Source: Rhodospirillales bacterium (lineage in GTDB: Bacteria; Pseudomonadota; Alphaproteobacteria; Micavibrionales; UBA1664). Taken from it: a DNA stretch of 64,000 nt. Location: NCBI GenBank assembly GCA_023898805.1, contig CP060260.1, positions 744,001-808,000 on the forward strand. Reading direction: 5' to 3'. Below the pieces are notes generated by a model that was given only the letters and a program-made list of their open reading frames with translations, was not told the origin of the DNA and ran no database searches. Of this stretch, positions 63,101 through 64,000 are shown in pieces. Made by a program: the position numbers and the translations under genes. The stretch's first letter is position 1, and every line of letters starts with the position of its first letter.

Positions 63101-63438
63101 TCACCCTGCGCAACGGCGCGGACGGCTTCGCGGTCTCCTTCAAGGATGGCCGCACCTCCGGCGCGAGCCTCGGCCTGACCTTCGAAGGAACGGTCGACAT
63201 CGGCGCGGGCACCACCGACATTCACGGCACGGTGGTTCCGATGTCCGAGGTCAACTCGCTGCTCTCCGCAATCCCGCTGGTCGGCGACATCCTGACCGGC
63301 GGCGCCAAGGGCGGCGGCATTTTTGCCGCGACCTATGCGATGAAGGGGCCGATCGCGGACCCTAATGTCAGCATCAACCCGCTTTCGGTCCTCACCCCCG
63401 GCATATTGCGTCGCATCTTGTTTGAAGGCGCGCTTTAA
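60190..63438 (+). CDS. AsmA-like/YhdP-family membrane protein
   Basis: A 1082-residue protein from ATG 60190; longer frames run into the bcp promoter. A membrane span lies at about 32-55. The large periplasmic part is built of beta-strands in the style of DUF3971 and AsmA-like C-terminal domains, with an extended repeat of beta-strand segments and a Gly-rich C-terminus (TYAMKGPIADPNVSINPLS is typical of AsmA tails). YhdP-type proteins are thought to bridge inner and outer membranes for phospholipid transport. It is followed, after 210 bases, by plsY, a lipid-synthesis gene. Confidence 0.85.
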   Translation: MIDQVNQPPPPAVETPAETPAKAAFRHTPHGKRILGTIVIVVLGLYALVGAGAGILFLKLRQGPLDATPVIPVVQKLISHSDRLQFRIGDMQLVWHGHDRPLGVTMENVHVIGQNGEYLTIGHADLGVSIWRLLLANLHFGYARIDDLSLRVTRLPDGTITLTGEQSQPDNSQPLELDNIVRDLPGIDDLTLDDMRIVFEDRKDALVRRFDDVNMQINQTHGFAGRSLSGHIAATMAGAGSVADDGSKVALDFNYKARDKTLDANATIDRISTAAVIGNILRAANLPLIDMPVQGHAQIRLDNDFHLLSLDLHLSGDDGTLYWPHSYGEGLENQKLTRFDLQADFAPETRTLELNNAEITIKGITLALKGALSADAAWDTLQGNINASIPVLAVDALPAVWPKIWESGARQWLVDRMNKGRFAHIDVGVPLTVTRVVTPPDDIDFQIALQQAEAPLEPETGWHIMPGSIKGSFDFTGITVDYRAPLLPARNTTGTGIYEGLGLKLNITTADIGGLHVNSGTLEFDDLVTPGKGHAYLHFDMKGGVGAVFQYLSKEPIAYQKKVALDASQAKGQAQVAVDIDFPTLHDMGVDDVHVKAKAKLTNLVIPGAVKGMTLAGPSFDLDATQGDFHISGKGTLDGQPATIDWQEYFTKKATTSFASNLSASIDTDSGIRRKFIGSLEDRIEGIIPADVTLKTANDGKGALNVSADLTDAVLNFTDPLGATKAKGQPAKLKLTGTLQNGLIQSIDTLGVNGAGMAIASGSIGFRRDANGDATLAGAKLNGLRLGRNDCDIDASWSSAGALKAMVSGTAFDAGGVLGGDKTAKAKTAMDYDINLKLAHLYLADQSLDSVTAALKGNTGGMLRMINLTGAAAGTPVTLRYDSGGLLFDLADAGAGLSALGISQRVRGGTLHAEGMPGKGGNVVGKLVLKNFSVTRAPVLAKLINLLSLPGLLNILEQDTGLKFQRAEADITLRNGADGFAVSFKDGRTSGASLGLTFEGTVDIGAGTTDIHGTVVPMSEVNSLLSAIPLVGDILTGGAKGGGIFAATYAMKGPIADPNVSINPLSVLTPGILRRILFEGAL

Positions 63439-63485
63439 CCAAGGACGCGTTTTACCGCGCCTGCGGGGCCAAGCCTTGACCGCGC

Positions 63486-63515
63486 CCTTGCGGGTGACAT
63501 CCTTGCGGGTGACAT
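63486..63515. repeat. Tandem 15-base duplication
   Basis: CCTTGCGGGTGACAT occurs twice in direct succession (63486-63500 and 63501-63515) in the spacer between the AsmA-like gene and plsY. Confidence 0.85.
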
Positions 63516-63648
63516 GGGGAAAAGGCGTCTGCCGCGTCAAAGGGCCTTACCGGGGGAACCACCCCGCCTTCGTCCCTTTTCCTTGCATCCGTCCCTTTTC
63601 CATGTCACGCAATCTCATGACATTAATGAGTCCTGACCCTGGCCCCCG

Positions 63649-64000
63649 ATGACATTGCACGACATCCTTGCCCAGCATTTCACCCTTACCGCGCTGGCGG
63701 CGATCGCCTTCGGTTACTTGATGGGATCGGTGCCTTATGGGCTTTTGCTGACCCGTCTTGCGGGCCTTGGCGATGTGCGCGCGATCGGGTCGGGCAATAT
63801 CGGTGCGACCAACGTGCTACGCACGGGCAGGAAGGACCTTGCACTCGCCACGCTGATCCTCGATTCCGGCAAGGGTGCGGCGGCGGTGCTGATCGCCGCC
63901 TACCTGATTTGGCCCGGAAATTTACAAGGGCCGATGGGCGCGGCGCTGGGTGCGGTGCTGGGGCATTTATACCCGGTCTGGCTGAAATTCAAGGGCGGCA
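63649..64000 (+). CDS. plsY: Glycerol-3-phosphate acyltransferase PlsY (partial)
   Basis: The frame opens with ATG 63649 and remains open to the window edge (117 codons; C-terminus missing). Motifs are the early [17 protein letters not shown], the glycerol-phosphate-binding [16 protein letters not shown], and [13 protein letters not shown]. PlsY is a polytopic enzyme that acylates glycerol-3-phosphate with acyl-phosphate, the first step of phospholipid synthesis. The ribosome site is weak, so the start is tentative. Confidence 0.93.
   Translation, partial: MTLHDILAQHFTLTALAAIAFGYLMGSVPYGLLLTRLAGLGDVRAIGSGNIGATNVLRTGRKDLALATLILDSGKGAAAVLIAAYLIWPGNLQGPMGAALGAVLGHLYPVWLKFKGG

Overview
The window is a gene-dense, high-GC chromosomal segment of an alphaproteobacterium. 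The diagnostic signs are a circularly permuted two-piece tmRNA, a GcrA cell-cycle regulator with GANTC sites in its upstream region, an EcfG-like ECF sigma factor with matching GGAAC-N16/17-CGTT promoters, and the order rpoZ, spoT, DUF2062, acpS, lepB, rnc, era. A Rhodospirillales-like or Micavibrio-like lineage is plausible, but I cannot fix the genus. There is no rRNA, tRNA, prophage, insertion sequence or CRISPR array.

Layout. 1-7440 (minus): an R64-type type IVb pilus or type II-like secretion operon, in transcription order CheY-like regulator, lipoprotein secretin, Ig-like protein with a PilP-like tail, PilQ/PilB ATPase, PilR/GspF membrane protein, and a bitopic membrane protein cut by the window edge. 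7645-8015 (minus): ssrA with its promoter and terminator. 8046-12956: a HAD-like protein, thyA-folA-small ORF, a YciI-like protein, an aminotransferase and a glycosyltransferase. 13073-19546: a 96-residue unknown protein followed by a 2040-residue unknown protein with an internal duplication, the strongest candidate here for something undescribed. 19631-27701: RNase E with a long leader, a cell-wall amidase, a small lipoprotein, an orphan ABC ATPase and leuA with a possible leader peptide. 27910-33289: a chemoreceptor, a putative zinc peptidase, a large acyl-CoA dehydrogenase and a small soluble protein.

33357-42853 is a signalling and stress block: two hybrid histidine kinases, three stand-alone or OmpR-type regulators, an EcfG-like sigma factor, a 64-residue anti-sigma-like protein, an RlpA-like protein, a DUF883/YqjE-like pair and an LpxR-like lipid A deacylase. 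Two EcfG-type promoters precede the anti-sigma-like gene and the DUF883 gene, which ties the block together. 42953-48440 holds a periplasmic MsrA, a family 5 uracil-DNA glycosylase, rpoZ-spoT and small unknowns. 48612-53032 is the lipid, secretion and RNA operon (DUF2062, acpS, lepB, rnc, era) plus gcrA. 53115-64000 is mostly housekeeping: an M23 endopeptidase, rlmN, a membrane-anchored nuclease-fold protein, rsmD-uppP, tadA, bcp, a large AsmA-like protein and the start of plsY.

Many neighbours overlap by 4-5 bases (ATGA or TGATG), so translational coupling is common. Start codons were moved downstream from the longest possible reading frame wherever a Shine-Dalgarno site, domain boundary or promoter position supported it; each entry says when.
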